Source: Capsicum annuum
Lineage: Eukaryota; Streptophyta; Magnoliopsida; Solanales; Solanaceae
Direction of reading: 5' to 3'
NCBI RefSeq assembly: GCF_002878395.1
Contig: NC_061121.1
Span: 43,287,180-43,351,179 of the forward strand
DNA length: 64,000 nt
The translations under genes were made by a program, and so were the position numbers. Below the pieces are notes generated by a model that saw nothing but the letters and a program-made list of their open reading frames with translations, was not told where the DNA came from and did no database searches. Below are positions 23,666 to 36,300 of this stretch, one piece after another; within the stretch, counting starts at the first letter, position 1; each line of letters opens with the position of its first letter.

Positions 23666-24640
23666 AAACGATTTCGGGTGCTACAACATAAACCCATATT
23701 ATCAGGGAACAACTTAAAATATGGTTTTATGGCCAACTTTAGAAGCCCAATTAAATGTAAGTTACATTCTATGATCTTTCGTTTGAAATTACAGAAAATA
23801 CGTTTTTTGTACATAAATCATTAGCAAAAAAGATTAATTGGGCCATATAAGCAAAAAAATTCATCAATTCATCATAGTTTGATCAGCACTATGTTCAGTG
23901 TCGGATCATTTATAGGATTCTTTGAAATTCAAATTAAAGTCAAATCAATTTAATTGATTTTTTAAAAATAAATTAAATCAAATCAAATAAAACCATCTTT
24001 GGTTTGATTTTTATGTTTTTAGCTAGCTAATGATAAATTAATAATGGTAAAATAATTGAAATGTGAGACAACTATTTTAAATGAATATTAGAAATCAACA
24101 AATTTGTCTTTACTATTACATGACGCATATATAAGAATCTTGGGCAATTTAGCTAAAAGTGACAAAAGAGTTTGAAAATGAGGTATAGGTGACTCAAGTT
24201 TTAATAATTAAGTGTAGTTGACAATTACTTTGTTAGTGATTAAGAAAGTTGGAAAAGTATGAGAATAGCTCACAAATTTTTTAATTTACACTTTGATCCA
24301 AATGTTGACCTAATATAACTAGAAACGGAGGGAATAAAAACACGCATTTTCTCTCTCTTTTCATTATTGTTGTTTTCTCTCTCTTTGCCATTTTTTGTTG
24401 TTCCTTGTTGCTTCTGCTTTAATCATCATCTTATGCTTCATTATAATCATCTTCTTCATTATCACTATTATCTTTTTCTTGTTTACAATTGTTGTTGTTG
24501 TTACCACTACTGCTGCTACTTGACTAATTTTTTAGGTCAAATTTAGTTTCATACCTCACTTTGGCATCACTTCATAGGCAACGTTGGTAAGTAAAATAAT
24601 GATTTTTATTTGAATTTCTCATCTGGGTACACTACTACTG
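23666..24640. other. AT-rich non-coding, low-complexity tract
   Basis: No gene. 24350-24515 is a low-complexity ATT/TTG/TCT-rich tract. A Stowaway-like word AACGGAGGGA lies at 24325-24334 without a partner. Confidence 0.5.
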
Positions 24641-24689
24641 TGGTTCTTAAAATAATGGATAAAACCATAAATATGAACCCAACAAAAGA

Positions 24690-25195
24690 TTCATCTGTCG
24701 TAATGAAAGACTCATATGTTGGATTCATGTTTATGGTTATATAGTGTTGTAACATGAATCAAATAGATGGGTCATCTGTTACAAAAGACGAGTTATATGT
24801 TACAACAAAGAAGTCATCTGTTGACACAAATTACTATCTTGTTGCAATAGAATATGAACTCAATTCCAATAGATGAGTTGTCTGTTGCAAAAGGTAACTA
24901 ATCTATTGTAACAGGTTATTTATCTATTGCAACATGTCACTCATCTATCGAAATTAGCTTCAAAGGTTATGTAGTACATCCCAATTGGTGATTCATCTAT
25001 TGCAACAGATGTATAAGCTGTTGCAACATATGAGTCAACTGTTCCAACATATGACTCATTTGTTGGAATCAACTTCAATTTTTATAGTTTTGTTACATGA
25101 ATTACCAACAGGTGAGTCATTTGTTGCAACATATAACTTACCTGTTGCATATATTATTCACCTGTTGAAACAAATTACTCATCTATTGAGGTTCT
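24690..25195. repeat. Palindromic-word cluster A, left flank of MULE 1
   Basis: Around 15-20 diverged half-sites of 'catctgttgcaacagatg', which is its own reverse complement. Clear copies lie at 24764, 24930 and 24992. They are spaced by short AT-rich stretches, some with 'actcat'. Similar clusters lie at 27775-27990 and 28935-29365, so the word brackets both MULE relics. I infer subterminal repeats of the MULE family. Confidence 0.7.
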
Positions 25196-25283
25196 TATTA
25201 CGGCACTATAAAATCACTATTAATTTAATTATGATGTCATTATTAAATTTTTTCTAACAAATGTCTATATTTAGGCACCACTA

Positions 25284-27580
25284 ATGAAGGGATCAATAAC
25301 AATAGGAGTGGGTTGTCATGGTGAATGGATCGAGAAAAGCAATCGATATGTATGGCGTTGAAAGAAGGGTAAAATTCTAGAGATGATAGCTATGACAGTC
25401 TAAAATGATATTTCATATGATGATTTTGTGACCTTAATCATCAGCTATTGTGGACTAAATTTTCAACCGAAAGAACTCGTCATCAGCTACATGCACAACT
25501 CCTTTGAAAATAAGAGGGTATTACCTTTTAAGATAACCGATCAGGTTCAGTTGCGTGCTTATCTTAGTGATTCATCTAGACCAGTGTTAAGGGTGTACGT
25601 GATTGAAAAAATTAAGAGAGAATGAGAACCAAAATGTATAATAAGAAGAACAACAAGACACCTTTGATGATATGCTGGATGATCTGGACATGAATATTCT
25701 AGATGATTAAACACCTACGCCTGTTGTTGCGAGCAATACAATGGACAGTTCTTCTTAAACAATAGAGTTGGGTAATTGTCAATATAATGAGACTAGATTT
25801 TACAAGGGAATGACTTTCAAGCATAAGAAAGAACTATCTACTTCTTTGTTTATTGCTTGCTTGAAAAAAGATTTCAGAGTAAAAAGGTGATTAATTCAAG
25901 CAAAGTATTTTCCTTCAGATGTACTAATCTGACCTGCAAGTGGTGGTTAAGGGCTGTAAAATACTTATGCTCTGAAAGATTCAACATTAATATTTATCAA
26001 AAGTATCACACATGTTGTTCGGATTAGATTACGGGCCAAAATTCTCACGCCACGGCAGAGGTCCTCTATCAATATTTCTAGAATAGATTCCCCAATTGGA
26101 AAGGCCCTTCTACAAGGGACATGACCAATCAACTCCTTATAGAATTAGGTGTTATATTTACGTATTGGAAGATATATACGACCATAGGTATTTCCAAGAA
26201 CTTAGTTAGTGGGACACACGATCACGGGTATGTAGTTCTTGATGCCTGCCGTTACACGCTTGAGTTCACAAATCCTGGAAGTAAGATGCTCTACATGTTG
26301 ATAAAAATGAAAGGTTCAAGTACTTTTTTATATCCTGTGGTACTTGGATTCTTGATTTTTAATATTTGAGAAAATTTATAGAAATCGATGATACCTTCTT
26401 GAGGAGCAAGTATAATGAAGTTTTGCTAGTGGCAGTGGCACAGGATGCAGAGAGGCATATCTTTCCTTTCTCTTTTTATGTAACAGACAAGGAATGTGAT
26501 GCCTTGTATGAATAATTTTTTGAAAAAAATGCAAAGATGCATCGAAGATACCAAAGATTTGTATTTTATGTCAGATAGGAATCCAAGTATCCCAAAGATG
26601 GGTTCAATTTTCTACACTCCAGCTCACTTTTAGTTATTGCATGAGGCATCTTGTAGATAATATTTGAAACAATTGTCACAATGAAAGGGTCACGACTCTT
26701 TTTATAGAGCAAATAAAGCATATAATAGAGATGATTTTTTTTAACTATTTCAATAAAATAATGGATATGCATCCCAAGGCAGCAGAACATCTCGTATTTG
26801 TTGATTTTGAGAGATGGTGTTGGGCATTTTGTTCGGCAAATAGGTGCATTCTTATGAATTTAATATCTTGTTTAAGTTACAATTTTAGTATGATGCCATA
26901 CTAAGTGATTCTTTTGTATGGGTATAATATTATAAAGTCAACCATTGTTGAATCAGTGAATTCATTATTTGGCATTGAAAGAAAATTTCTCATTGTGGCA
27001 CTACTTGATGAAATAAATAAGAAGTATGGCAAATTATTTCATAAAAGACGTGTGTAGTTCACGAACATAGGAACCAAATTTTTTATAGAAGTGGAAAAAC
27101 AAATATCAATGAACATCAGTTTGAGGAATAGGTTATTTGATCATCAAATAGCAGATTACAAGTTCGGTATCGATGGTCATGGTGATCTTGCCACGGTCAA
27201 CTTCAAACAAGATCTTGTATGTGTAGAGTGTTTGACTTGGACAAAATACCCTATCTACATGCTATGGCAGCGCTTTGAGACCAATACGGTTCACAATATG
27301 AACTAAAATTTATGAGTGCACGTCACCATATTATTCGATGAAAAGATATATAATGGCATATAGTGAGACTATTAATTTGGTGCCTCCCGAAGAATCTTGC
27401 GTTGTTCCTGTAGAGATTTTGTAGAGGTTAATACCTCCTCTATTTATAGACCCAAGAACTATCAAATCGGGAAGAGAGTAATATAAGAGGAGGAGTGGTA
27501 TCGGAGAATTATTCCCACAGAAAAAATAAGTGTTCTGTATGTAAGAATGTTGTCCACAAAAGAACTACATGTATGGATCA
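25284..27580 (+). pseudogene. MULE (Mutator-like) transposase pseudogene
   Basis: The frame starts at ATG 25284, with CHGEWIEKSNRYVWR then a TGA where Trp is expected. The N-terminal domain extends to about 25625. A MuDR-type zinc region at about 25915-26015 has CTNLTCKWWLRA and YHTCC. RDMTNQLLIELGV (26120-26160) precedes the MULE core. That core has DDTFLRSKY and VAVAQDAERHIFPFS (26385-26490), SDRNPSI (about 26574), CMRHLVDN and FERWCWAFCSANR. The SWIM finger near 27240-27285 is broken by a one-base frameshift, and its Cys before Pro-His has become Tyr. A C-terminal CCHC knuckle at 27531-27575 (CSVCKNVVHKRTTC) keeps all four ligands. At least eight stops or shifts are present. The enzyme would have cut and joined MULE ends. 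Confidence 0.88.
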
Positions 27581-27774
27581 TAATCCATCATGATCTTTGT
27601 AATAGCAAAACTTATGTTGTTGTTTGTTATGAACTTTGATATTTTTAACTCATTGTTGTGAACGTAAATGTTATTATTTGTAATATAAAATATCATTTTG
27701 ATTAACTTGTGCATCACTAAAAGGGGTAAAACAGGAACTAAATACAACAAACCACAAAATTATTTTCAGCAGAC

Positions 27775-27990
27775 TACCCATCTGTTGCAACAGATGGACA
27801 TTTGCTGGAAAAACACAATACAGTTCACCAAATTGGCATGTGTTCCTACAACAGATGAAAAATCTATTTCAATAGATGGGTAATCTATTGAAGCAACACA
27901 ATACAGTTTTTGTCACTGGTTTATGTTGTTCAAATAGATGACCAATTTTTTTCAACTGATGGTCCATATGTTGAAAGAACTCAAAACTCT
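27775..27990. repeat. Palindromic-word cluster B, right flank of MULE 1
   Basis: It contains a perfect copy of the 18-bp palindrome CATCTGTTGCAACAGATG at 27779-27796, plus weaker copies to 27975. It mirrors cluster A on the other side of the transposase relic. Confidence 0.7.
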
Positions 27991-28209
27991 TGCTATTGCT
28001 ATTGGATTCAAATTCGTGCCAAAACGCTCAATTACTACCTCCAATCATCGACATGATGAAAAGAAGAAATATACAAATAAAAATTAAATAAGAATTAAAA
28101 AGTCAAAGTTGACCAAATATAAATTCTTTCATTAAACAAAAACAAAATACATTAGATAGGTACATCAGATATAAATTAAAAAAGTACATATGCTAAAGGA
28201 AAAACATAA

Positions 28210-28425
28210 CCTAATTATTATTATTAATATTATTATTATTGTCAGATGGTCAATTGTCATCCGACAACAGCAGGACCCTCCTAATCCTATGAATCTCTCG
28301 AAGCATCCTTGCTCTCACAGCACCTAACTACACCGCAGGTCATTAACCTGCCTCTAAAGTTCCCGTACGGTGTTGCACAGTATAGCAATGTCCCAAACAA
28401 GATCACCCATATCTAGAACATGCAT
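28210..28425 (-). pseudogene. Small minus-strand coding relic near MULE, unidentified
   Basis: Read on the minus strand it gives MHVLDMGDLVWDIAILCNTV, then in the same region Arg-rich words (LRRQVNDLRC-like; EIHRIRR-like if stops are ignored). The basic, leucine-rich nature suggests a short helical protein, possibly a second MULE-borne gene. Several stops interrupt it. I do not recognise a family. Confidence 0.3.
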
Positions 28426-28934
28426 GAATTGACAAAAAATGTAAACACAAAAGTAGGAAAAAAAGTCCAAATGTTATACGACGTATACTACAAACTGGGT
28501 AGATTTACACCAAAAAAGAAAACTTACCTAAGTCAATAAAAGGAATTTGGTCTTTGATGAGAAGTGGTTGAAGATGTAATATAAAAGACAAGATGTAATT
28601 AATAAATAAAGTGTAGCAGAATGAATGAGTAAGGAGGGACCTATTTATAGAGGATTGAATTTGAATGTGTTAGGAAAAAAGACACGACTGTGCACCTCTG
28701 TTTTATTAATTACATTTAAGTTGGTAAATTTTTGATAATTGTGAAAAGTCATGACTTAATTAAATCAAGATGGTGACTTTTTTATTATTATGACAAGTCA
28801 TGACTATTCAACTTCTTAATATTAATTAGTTCTTAAAATTAATAATTATTTTTCTCAATTAAATAATTGAAGATTTCTCACCTTTTAATAACCTTTCCTT
28901 TTAATAATATCATTTTTTATTGAGTTGTGAAACC

Positions 28935-29365
28935 AGATGGTCCATCTCTTGCATCAGACAACCCATTTGTTGCAACAGATTTTACAGTTAATGCAACAAA
29001 TGGATTATCTAATGCAACAAATGGATTATCTGATGCAACAAATGAACCATCTAATGCAATAGATAGAACAAATGGACCATTTGTCAGTGGCCATCTGTTA
29101 ATTAAAATTAAATAACCATTTTTTTACGATTTTAAATTGTGTTTATCATTTATTTCCTTATTAATTTTTTATGAACCATTTTTTTTCAGATTTGTCATCT
29201 ATTCGAAGAACACAAACTAATGGCAAGAACTGTATTATGTTCATACAACAAATATATGCAACGGATAAATAGTGGACGTGTATTGGTTAAATGCAATGCA
29301 GTATAATGAACTGTATTGTATTTTTCCAGCCAATGTCCATCTGTTGCAACACATGGGTAATCTGC
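28935..29365. repeat. Palindromic-word clusters C and D, left flank of MULE 2
   Basis: Cluster C (28935-29100) has seven or more words like 'tttgttgcaacagat' and 'atgcaacaaatgga'. Cluster D (29205-29365) has further copies, e.g. 'catctgttgcaacacatg' at 29339. A 62-codon frame here with NATNGLSNATNGLSDATN is only this repeat translated. Confidence 0.65.
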
Positions 29366-29689
29366 TGAATACATTTTTTGTAATCAGTCGTGTTTAGTTC
29401 CTCTTTGATTACCTCTTTTTATTGATGCACAATTTATTAAAAAAATATTTTATATAATAAATAATAGCATTTACATCCCCAACATTAAGTTAAAATTATC
29501 AAAGTCCTTAATAAAAAAAACAACATAAGTTTACTATTACAACGATCATGGTGCATTACGTACGTAACACTTGTTTTTTCTTAATGGGCATGTAGTCCTT
29601 TGACGTTCAAGATGGTTACCCATTGAGACTCCACAGTTTTGTACACTACTTCACGATGGGAATTGAAGATTAAATACTGTTTGACATTG

Positions 29690-29910
29690 ATGGGGTAGGA
29701 AGAATAAGGTGCGTGCAGATGAATGGATCCAATTTCATACGTGAGAGTTGTGTATTACTAATCAGGTTAACGTGACAACACATATAAAGTACAATAATTT
29801 TGTGAATGAAGTTTTTTATTGCTTAGATATTGATCCTTCAAACAAGATCATGTATTTTATAGTTAAGTTTTATAGGTGCAAACTAATAGGGCCGAAGGTT
29901 CCAAGAAGGG
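29690..29910 (+). pseudogene. Second MULE relic, N-terminal domain only
   Basis: The translation gives NVTTHIKYNNFVNEVFYCLD, then IDPSNKIMYFIVKFYRC. This matches in layout the N-terminal domain of the first MULE (there FVTLIISYCGL and ELVISYMHNSFENK). The transposase core is absent. Together with its own word clusters on the left, it shows two family members in the same orientation about 2 kb apart. Confidence 0.55.
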
Positions 29911-30254
29911 GGTATCGATCACCTATTACAATTTAATGATGGTTTTTCTCATGTTTATGCATCAAGTTATACGAAGGGATCAATATTTGATGGCATTGTA
30001 GACATTTAATAGTGATTGGACCAATTTTAATGGTTCAATGGAATTTTTAGAAGGCTTTTAAAGCCTTCTTCTACAACAAACAAGAATGAAAAACCAATAA
30101 AAATTTCTCTGGTCTAAATTTATATGGATGGGTTGCTCGAGGAGACTTTTATACAACAAAAAATGCTTGGGAGAATACCTGTGTAGGAAAAGGGAGGTGG
30201 AAAAAATGATGTATCATCTCAAACCATGTTTTAGAGGAAATACAGGGCAGGAAG
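29911..30254. other. No gene recognised
   Basis: AT-rich sequence between the second MULE relic and the fold-back element; possibly more MULE remnant. Confidence 0.4.
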
Positions 30255-31010
30255 TAAGGAACTTCTAGCCAATATGAAAAATGAAATTAAATTTAAATAT
30301 AAAATAATTGAATGAGTTGCAAATGTAAAAGTGTGTCCTAAAATTAAAATCCTTTAGTTGTTGTTGAAAAGAAAAATAGTTAGCTAGACACTTTGCTAGG
30401 GAACTGCGACTAGCTAGCGTGGCCTAAATGAAGACCCATAATACGCAGGATCAGAACTCTAAGGAAACAGCTTAGCAAGCATCGAGGATTGGTAATATTT
30501 TCAGTCAAGAATGAAACTTAAACCAACAACTCCTAAAGTAAAAATAAAAATAAGGGAAGCCAAGGCGTCAATTTCTAAAGTCTAACTTGCATCCCATGCC
30601 TTTTATTTGTGGTTCTGATCAGGTCAATAGTAGTAGAAACAAAAAGGTCTGTAGTCGGGAAGAAATCACATATGACCTAACCAGAACCACAAGAAGAAGG
30701 TCTGGGATGCAAGTTTAAATTCATAAATTGTCGTCTTGGCTTGATCCCTTATTTTTTGCTTCAACAATTGTTGGTTCAAGTTCCCTTGAAACCATAGAGT
30801 TTTTATCCTGCACTTTGTAGGTCATTACTCAGTCCACTATAGCTATTTGTAGTTCCCTAACAAAGTGCACAATTCCAGTTCACTTTACCATTTTTCTTTT
30901 CAAAACCGACTAATGAATTTTCATTTCTGGCTACACTTTTATTTTTTCAGCTAATTCAGTTTTTTCATTTTTCATGTCAATTTCATTGGCCATATTCGCT
31001 ACGCATTCCT
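30255..31010. mobile_element. Fold-back (long inverted repeat) element
   Basis: The left arm (about 30255-30626) and right arm (about 30673-31010) are reverse complements with a loop of 46 bp. Anchors are 'tgtggttctgatcaggtca' against 'tgacctaaccagaaccaca' next to the loop. The 'acactttgctagggaactg' region pairs with 'gttccctaacaaagtg', and 'gccaatatgaaaaatgaaa' pairs with an arm holding a nine-base insert. The right arm's complement holds a short frame (MANEIDMKNEKTELAEKIK). There are no clean terminal repeats or target duplications by eye, so the class is unknown. Confidence 0.75.
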
Positions 31011-31054
31011 AGATACCCTATGTTTCTTATTTAATAAGGTTTTAGTTGATATAT

Positions 31055-31887
31055 TGTAACACCCCATATTTTGGGCTAGAACTAAAACCGTCATTTCTAC
31101 GCGTTGTTGTTCCAAAAGCCATAAATCCTATGCAAATTTGGTATGTTAATCAATTATTTAGTGTCGGAACCTATTTTAGCATGAATTGAGATCATAGAGG
31201 TCCCCTAACTCAAGGTCAAGTTGAAAGCTTTCCTATCGTTCGAGTTTTAGTGAGCGTCGAAACTTGGGTCAACTTCAATCGACCATTACTCTTTGTATAT
31301 AATGAATTAGAGGGCCTACTATATATCAAATGAAATTTCTTCGAATTTATCTTTCCAATGATACCAATTTCACCAAAATTTGACACCCGAGCAAAAAGTT
31401 ATGGCTTTACAAAGTGGAGTGTGTCGCCTACCATAAGGTGTGTGACACACACCCTAACTTATGCCATAAGGTGTGTGATGAACACCCTAATGTGTGCGAT
31501 AAAGTGTTTTCCACACAGCCTATCTTATGCGATAAGGTGTGCACCATATATATTATGACCAAAGTGACTTAAACACTTCGTTTTAGGGGCAAAAGGATCC
31601 TTTTTCCACCCTTATTCGGCCATAAACACGAAATTCAGTCCCCGATTCTCCAAAAATACATCCACATTCATCTAAAATTCTCAAGAAAATTCATAAGGGT
31701 TTTAAAAAAAAAACCATGCAACTCAAGATTCAACCGTGGGTTTTTGAAACTAATTGGAGATTTGGAATCCCCAAGCCGTAGGCGTCGAGAATCATACATT
31801 ATTTTCCAAAATAGAGGTACATGGGGTTGTCCTAAATTTCATGGTCATGATTGGAAAAGAATTTTCACAAGTCTTTAATCTATATAC

Positions 31888-31927
<40 letters not shown>

Positions 31928-33299
31928 TATTAAAAGTGGGGATTTTGTTGTTATAGCAATAACACGTGTTGTGTCATGATTTTGAAAGAATAATGAAACT
32001 TCATGGGGTTGTTTTCTTGAATATATTTCAATTCTTGAATTGTGGACATATGATCTGAATTTTGAAAGAATGTGATGTATATGAATTGTGATTCTTTAAA
32101 TCCCCTATGATAATGTTCTATACCCCATATGATACATGTGTTAAACTATCGAGAGCATGAATTTTTGTTGTTTCTATGATACTACTCATAAATGATAAAA
32201 CTTCTTGAATTATTATATGTGAGAACCATTGCGCATGTGTTTGATGGTGTGGAAGCCTTATGTATGTGCATGTTGTGAATGATATAAGAAATTAGAGAAG
32301 TAATGTGATACTAATGACTTGCACGTCGGGGTATGACGATACCCCACAGAGTATGATATATGTTTTATCTAGAATCAAGCTTAAAGAATAACTTTATGTG
32401 AGTTAGGTGGTTACCCGATGAAAGCACGAGTCAAATGAATCTATGTTGGAAACCATGAATTGCCAACACGGGGAACTTGGTACCATGCTATGTGATCTTG
32501 TATACCTTGTATAGTGTCATCCTTACTTAGGACTAATGGTTAGGAGCCCTGCTTTATGATCTTGAGCCCAACCTTGACACGTGAACTTGATTGGGATGGT
32601 GACACCCTGTTGTGTGATCTTGCGTGTTCTTCTCCCCTTAATAATACTCCAATCTTAGCGACAACTGGGATTTGGCAGTTGCTGAAAGATTGTAGGGTGT
32701 ACTATCCAGCTCAGTAGTGTTGCATTGTTGTCGAAAAATCATTATACTATGCCCATGTATTTTTGAACTATTTTTTGATAAAGTGTTTTATAGCAGCTCT
32801 CATCTATGTTATATAAAAATTCTATTTTTGTTTTTGGATTACTCTGTGTACCAGTACATCTGTATTGACCCCCCTCCCCTACCTCTCAGGTTATGAGGCT
32901 CATTGTAGGGGTCCAGATAAGTAGTAGATAATTTGGACAGCGGATCATATTGTGCAGTAGTGAGCCTTCTCTTTTTTCCAGGAGGCCTGTCCTTTCAAAT
33001 TATGTCATCTATTACAGTTTTGGTCTACTGGGGGCCTTGTCCCAATTTTTAGATATTTGTTATTAATTATGTATTAGAGATTTTCCAGACATTTTTCCAG
33101 AGGCAATTAGATGATTTTGGATTGTCATTTTCTATTATCAAATTTATATCATATTTATGACCATGAGTCCATCTCGCTATATTTTCTGCATTCCTTATTT
33201 GTGTATGAATGGTGCATTTGATTACAAGTTAGAAGGGTGTCCGAACCTTCTCGGTTTGGGATGCTCATCATGGCCAGGGCCTCGGTTCAGGTCATGACA
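31055..33299 (+). repeat. Ty3/gypsy LTR (5' LTR or solo with leader)
   Basis: 2,245 bp, starting TGTAACACCCCATATTTTGG and ending GGTCATGACA, followed at once by a primer-binding site. TGTAACACCCC starts and this leader style are common in Solanaceae Del/Tekay-type gypsy LTRs. It contains an imperfect tandem region with 'cttatgcgataaggtgtg' words (31430-31550) and a TA/TG microsatellite (31880-31927). No second LTR copy was found in the window. Confidence 0.85.
31880..31927. repeat. TA/TG microsatellite
   Basis: A run of TA units passing directly into about 11 TG units, within the gypsy LTR. Confidence 0.95.
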
Positions 33300-33303
33300 A
33301 ACT

Positions 33304-33315
33304 TGGTATCAGAGC
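33304..33315 (+). other. Primer-binding site, initiator tRNA-Met
   Basis: TGGTATCAGAGC, a perfect match to the plant initiator tRNA-Met complement, four bases after the LTR end. Confidence 0.9.
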
Positions 33316-36300
33316 TCGGTTCATGGTCCTAGGGTGTCTACGAAATCACGTCGGGTAGAGACTTGTTTATAGGTGTGTAGCATGCCACACTTATAAGAAG
33401 TAGGATACTAGGTGTTTAGAAATGTTTCCCTTTCTTCTTGTTCTAGTTTATTCTATGGACTCGAAAAGTTCCTTTTTCATACTTTAATTTGTACTATGGT
33501 GTTGCCCATACAAAAGTAAAGTTATCCCAATTCTTTTCTTACTTTGATGTGCCCAGTTATGTCTGATTATTGGGGTGATTCAAGTACAGAAGTTTAGAGT
33601 CTAAATGGTATAGTCCTTGCTGGTTGAGCTATGTAAGAGTTTAAATTTGTGCAAGGACTTGAGAAGAGTCTGTTAGTCCCTCAGAGTATATTGATTTTAC
33701 TGTGAACTTTGATTTTGATGAAATCATGATTTTTGGCCTATGGTATTAAGAGTATTCCATCTTTTTTCAAAAAATTTATGTTGAAGATGTCATGCTTTGG
33801 GGGGAATGATATGTAGCAGAATGTTGGAACGGCATTTCTACCCGATTAGTAGCATAAGTTAAAGTGTCGGTGTCACGACTTATTGGTAGTGAGATTAGAC
33901 CAAGAAGTTGGTGATATGAAGTAATAAAGTTAAAAGTCAGAGAGAGGGTGACTTTTGTGCATGTGAATATTTTAGTTGAATAACCGATGTTTGAGGATGA
34001 TTTACCACTTTATAGTGATAGACTAATGTGGTATCTTGTAGTATGTGTGGATAGTATGGTAGTTTGTGGGGAAGTTTTTGACTCAGATTTTTATTTATCC
34101 AGAGTAAGATGTGTATTCTTAGATCGTTGAATATTGTGTGTCAATTATCTATCTCTTGTAATATGTAATCTTGTTATCATGGTGTTTTTGAAAAATCAAA
34201 GTCTAGTGAATCCGTGTGAGGCCTATTTCGATTCACTAGCAATATGTTGTTCATCTTGTTGTTCTCATGTTGGTTGGAACTGGGGGTTTAGAGGCGAAAT
34301 GGAAGGAAAGGTGGTAAGGTCGATTTATTGAATATATGTAAAGCCGAATCTTTTTGCATGAGATTGAGTTGGTAATGAATTGATACGTCCTTGTGTGTTA
34401 GTTTAGTAGAAGGTAAAGAAGGAGTTTTTAGTCAAGGTGAATTGTTGTTTTCTTGAAGTATGAAAATGGCTATATTAGCCAGTAAGTTAGGATTATAGAC
34501 TCATGGTTGTTTGTGAAATTTGAAAGTAGTCTAAATGTACGCTTGGGTAAGTAGGTGTAATGTGAGAAAACCGTATAAGTAGATATGATTGTATGGGGTT
34601 ATAATATAAGATTAAGGTTGACTATGTCTATTATGTGACTTTACCCCCCTTGACCTTCTTTTTATTGGTAGTTGTAAACTAGTACTACTTGTGAGAAGGT
34701 ATGTAGTAGATTTTTGGGGTATTTTGATAGAATGTCCAAATTTGATGGACTAGTATATTATGTTGCCTTCTTTATTGGTGATAGATAATTGATGCTAGAC
34801 CATTGGCTTGAATTTAATGTAGGATGTAGATGTAAGAATAGTGGCATGAGATTAATGATGTATGTTTTGTGGGAATAAATTAGTAGGCTTGGTGTGTTGA
34901 AATAGTGCGTGCTAATGAGTTATGATAAGGAAAATCGTAAGGTCATGATCGACTATTGTTGTTATGAAGTTCTAGTGTACAAGTGTTTCGTGATGTTTAT
35001 TTCATGATTTACAAGTGAGAATTGTGTGTAAGGTTGGGTTGTAAATCATGTTTAGCACTAGACATTAAGTTTGATCAGTTGATGGCCATAAAGGTGGATG
35101 TGATGATTTCTTAATTAATGATAGTAGTTATATGGAAGTGATCTAATAGGCTTGAACAGTGTATGCAAGAGCTTAAGTTTATTTGATTTGTAATAAAGTA
35201 TGATGTTGTATGTATGATGTAGAGGTAAGACCAAGGTGATATGGAGTTGCAATATTTTCTAAGGCTATTACATGTTATGTGTGGCAAGTGGTACCATTGA
35301 TTTGCTAGGTGAAGAAAGACTAGTTAGATGGTATATGGTGTAATAGATAGCCAAGTTAAGGAGTTTTGATTAAAAGAGTTGAGCCTTTTGATATGATATT
35401 GATTCTCATGGTAGAGAGATATAAGTTTGGAGTCGCAATATTGGTATGCTATGACGGAAGTAGTATGGTTTTTCAAAGGTTTAGTGATTTCCATGTTAAG
35501 TGTTAGAAGCTAATTTTGAGTTTTTGAAGATTGAACTTATAGAAATAAGAGTTGAAGCTCTAGAGGGTGTACACTCCGACTATGGGGATACTCATGAAGA
35601 TTCAAAGTTAGTAAGTTTTCAAGTATTATATGATGACTATTGAGGGCTATGTAAAGATAGGAATGTGTCTCAGGAGGTAGGATTAGCAGTGGGTTTTCCC
35701 CTTCCAGGTGTAGCCATCTGGGTTAAGTTCTATTAATTGCATTTATTGTTGTATTCCAGATCCTAGAGTGCAGCGAGTGTATTTTAGTTTAGAGTCTAGT
35801 AAGCGATCTCTCAAACTTAAAATGATGGCTTAAAGCTAAGGGGGAGATCATAAAACAAGTGACCAAGTCAGACTCTCAAATTCTAATAGTACTGCCAGTA
35901 TGATATAGAACATTAAAATTTGAGGGTGGGACTCAACCCATTCTTATCTCAGTAATTTTCAGTCATCCCAATACCTAATCATACCTTACGATTCAGTTCC
36001 ATGGTCATAGTTCATGTTCATGCATATGATTGAGAGTCATGTAATCTTCCAGTTCGAAAATAAGAAGTTCCAGTTCATTCAGTAGTCGGAATGACATTCC
36101 ATATGTTATGAACTCCAAATTCAGGTTATGTAGCTCATGACTCATGTATTTACGTCTTATAGTGTGCTCAGTTTCCATAACTCATGCTTTATGCCAAATG
36201 ATTGGCGAGAATTAACTTATAGCCATGTATGCCCTCAATTCAGATTTACTTTGATAAATCCCTGATGTTGATTTGTTATTCCTCAGGCCTCAACTAGGTG

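Noticed and set aside
24320..24335. Stowaway MITE end (AACGGAGGGA)
   Set aside because: No matching inverted end was found nearby, so an element cannot be supported.
24690..25195. CRISPR-like spaced repeats
   Set aside because: The units are diverged, unevenly spaced and in plant transposon DNA; no cas genes.
25700..25760. Possible second gene start within MULE 1
   Set aside because: It is the linker between the N-terminal and zinc regions of the same transposase relic, with stops in all frames.
28927..29115. Frame with repeated NATNGLS, looks like a repeat protein
   Set aside because: It is the MULE-associated palindromic word read in frame.
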